This document shows, piece by piece, positions 63,555 through 64,000 of a DNA stretch of 64,000 nucleotides (within the stretch, counting starts at the first letter, position 1; every line of letters starts with the position of its first letter). Both the position numbers and the translations under genes were made by a program. Source of the DNA: Athripsodes cinereus (Eukaryota; Arthropoda; Insecta; Trichoptera; Leptoceridae); assembly GCA_947579605.1 (NCBI GenBank), contig OX388314.1:1364001-1428000 (forward strand), given 5' to 3'. The notes beneath the pieces were generated by a model, which had not been told where the DNA came from, did not search any database, and saw only the letters and a program-made list of their open reading frames with translations.

Positions 63555-64000
63555 CATATGTTTTATCATATTATCTCATTATCACGTAAGTGTTTTTTCT
63601 CATTATCGGTCGGTGACATAATAAAGGTACTATATACCTACAATTCCTAATAATGGAATATTGTCATAAGCACACATTAATTCACATAACGCCGTTTTAT
63701 AAAAGATTCGGCGAAGCGCTACGGATGATTTTCATTAAATACATTTACCTAGGATGTTCGCTTTAAATAATTTCATTATCAATCTCTTGAAAGAAAATGG
63801 CTTACATAATTAAAACTAACGGCATAATTAGTTATATTATAACATATTCATAAAAATAATAATTTAAAAAAATTAAGTACTTAACGACTGTATATATATA
63901 TTGTTACATAAATTTAAAACACGCTATCGCGAAGCTGTTTAAGACTTGAGAGACAAGAAAGTCTTATTTTTTTTTATAACAATTCACACAGATCGAGCTA
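63555..64000. other. No gene seen
   Basis: AT-rich; AAGATTCGGCGAAGCGCTACG near 63702 is a short GC-richer patch without assignment. Confidence 0.3.

Overview
The window is AT-rich, repeat-dominated nuclear DNA from an arthropod, most likely an insect. The signs are one intron-containing, insect-like gene, tRNA-derived SINEs, fragments of several non-LTR retrotransposon families, and many short inverted-repeat DNA elements. TAGGTACCTAC-type words and AT-rich noncoding DNA fit Hemiptera or Lepidoptera, but I cannot fix the order. I saw no bacterial-style operons, rRNA genes, free-standing tRNA genes or CRISPR arrays.

The only host gene I can support is on the minus strand. It has two consecutive coding exons (28983-28794 and 27877-27600) of an RGK-family (Rad/Gem/Kir/Rem) small GTPase. 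They join in phase across a GT-AG intron of 916 bp. The protein runs from the middle of the G domain through the NKID and switch-like segments to the family's characteristic C-terminus (CENLHVL). The exons for the P-loop and N-terminus should lie at higher coordinates, or beyond the window, and I did not find them.

Everything else is transposon-derived or unrecognised. 1-1000 is a 400-bp-arm foldback element. 4822-8577 is a four-level nest: a short TIR element holds an RTE-like LINE and a second LINE, that LINE holds a TIR element, and the TIR element holds two head-to-head satellite arrays. 9-20 kb carries short LINE, SINE, MITE and hAT remnants and an 83-bp satellite. 20-26 kb is sparse, with three hAT-type MITEs or related insertions. 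29-45 kb and 47-63 kb are mosaics of the same families.

The most abundant dispersed repeat, here called family A, is about 240 bp with more than 20 full or partial copies. It appears to have seeded both satellites (70-bp and 83-bp units). Several families carry good structural evidence: perfect 8-bp target duplications on three hAT-type MITEs, CAG duplications on a 190-bp palindromic MITE including one nested in a SINE, and 12-bp duplications on the foldback family. Letters A to R name repeat families only within this report. For family A, '+' means the orientation that starts near CCCGTGGAGCACC and ends near GTGATGGTAT.
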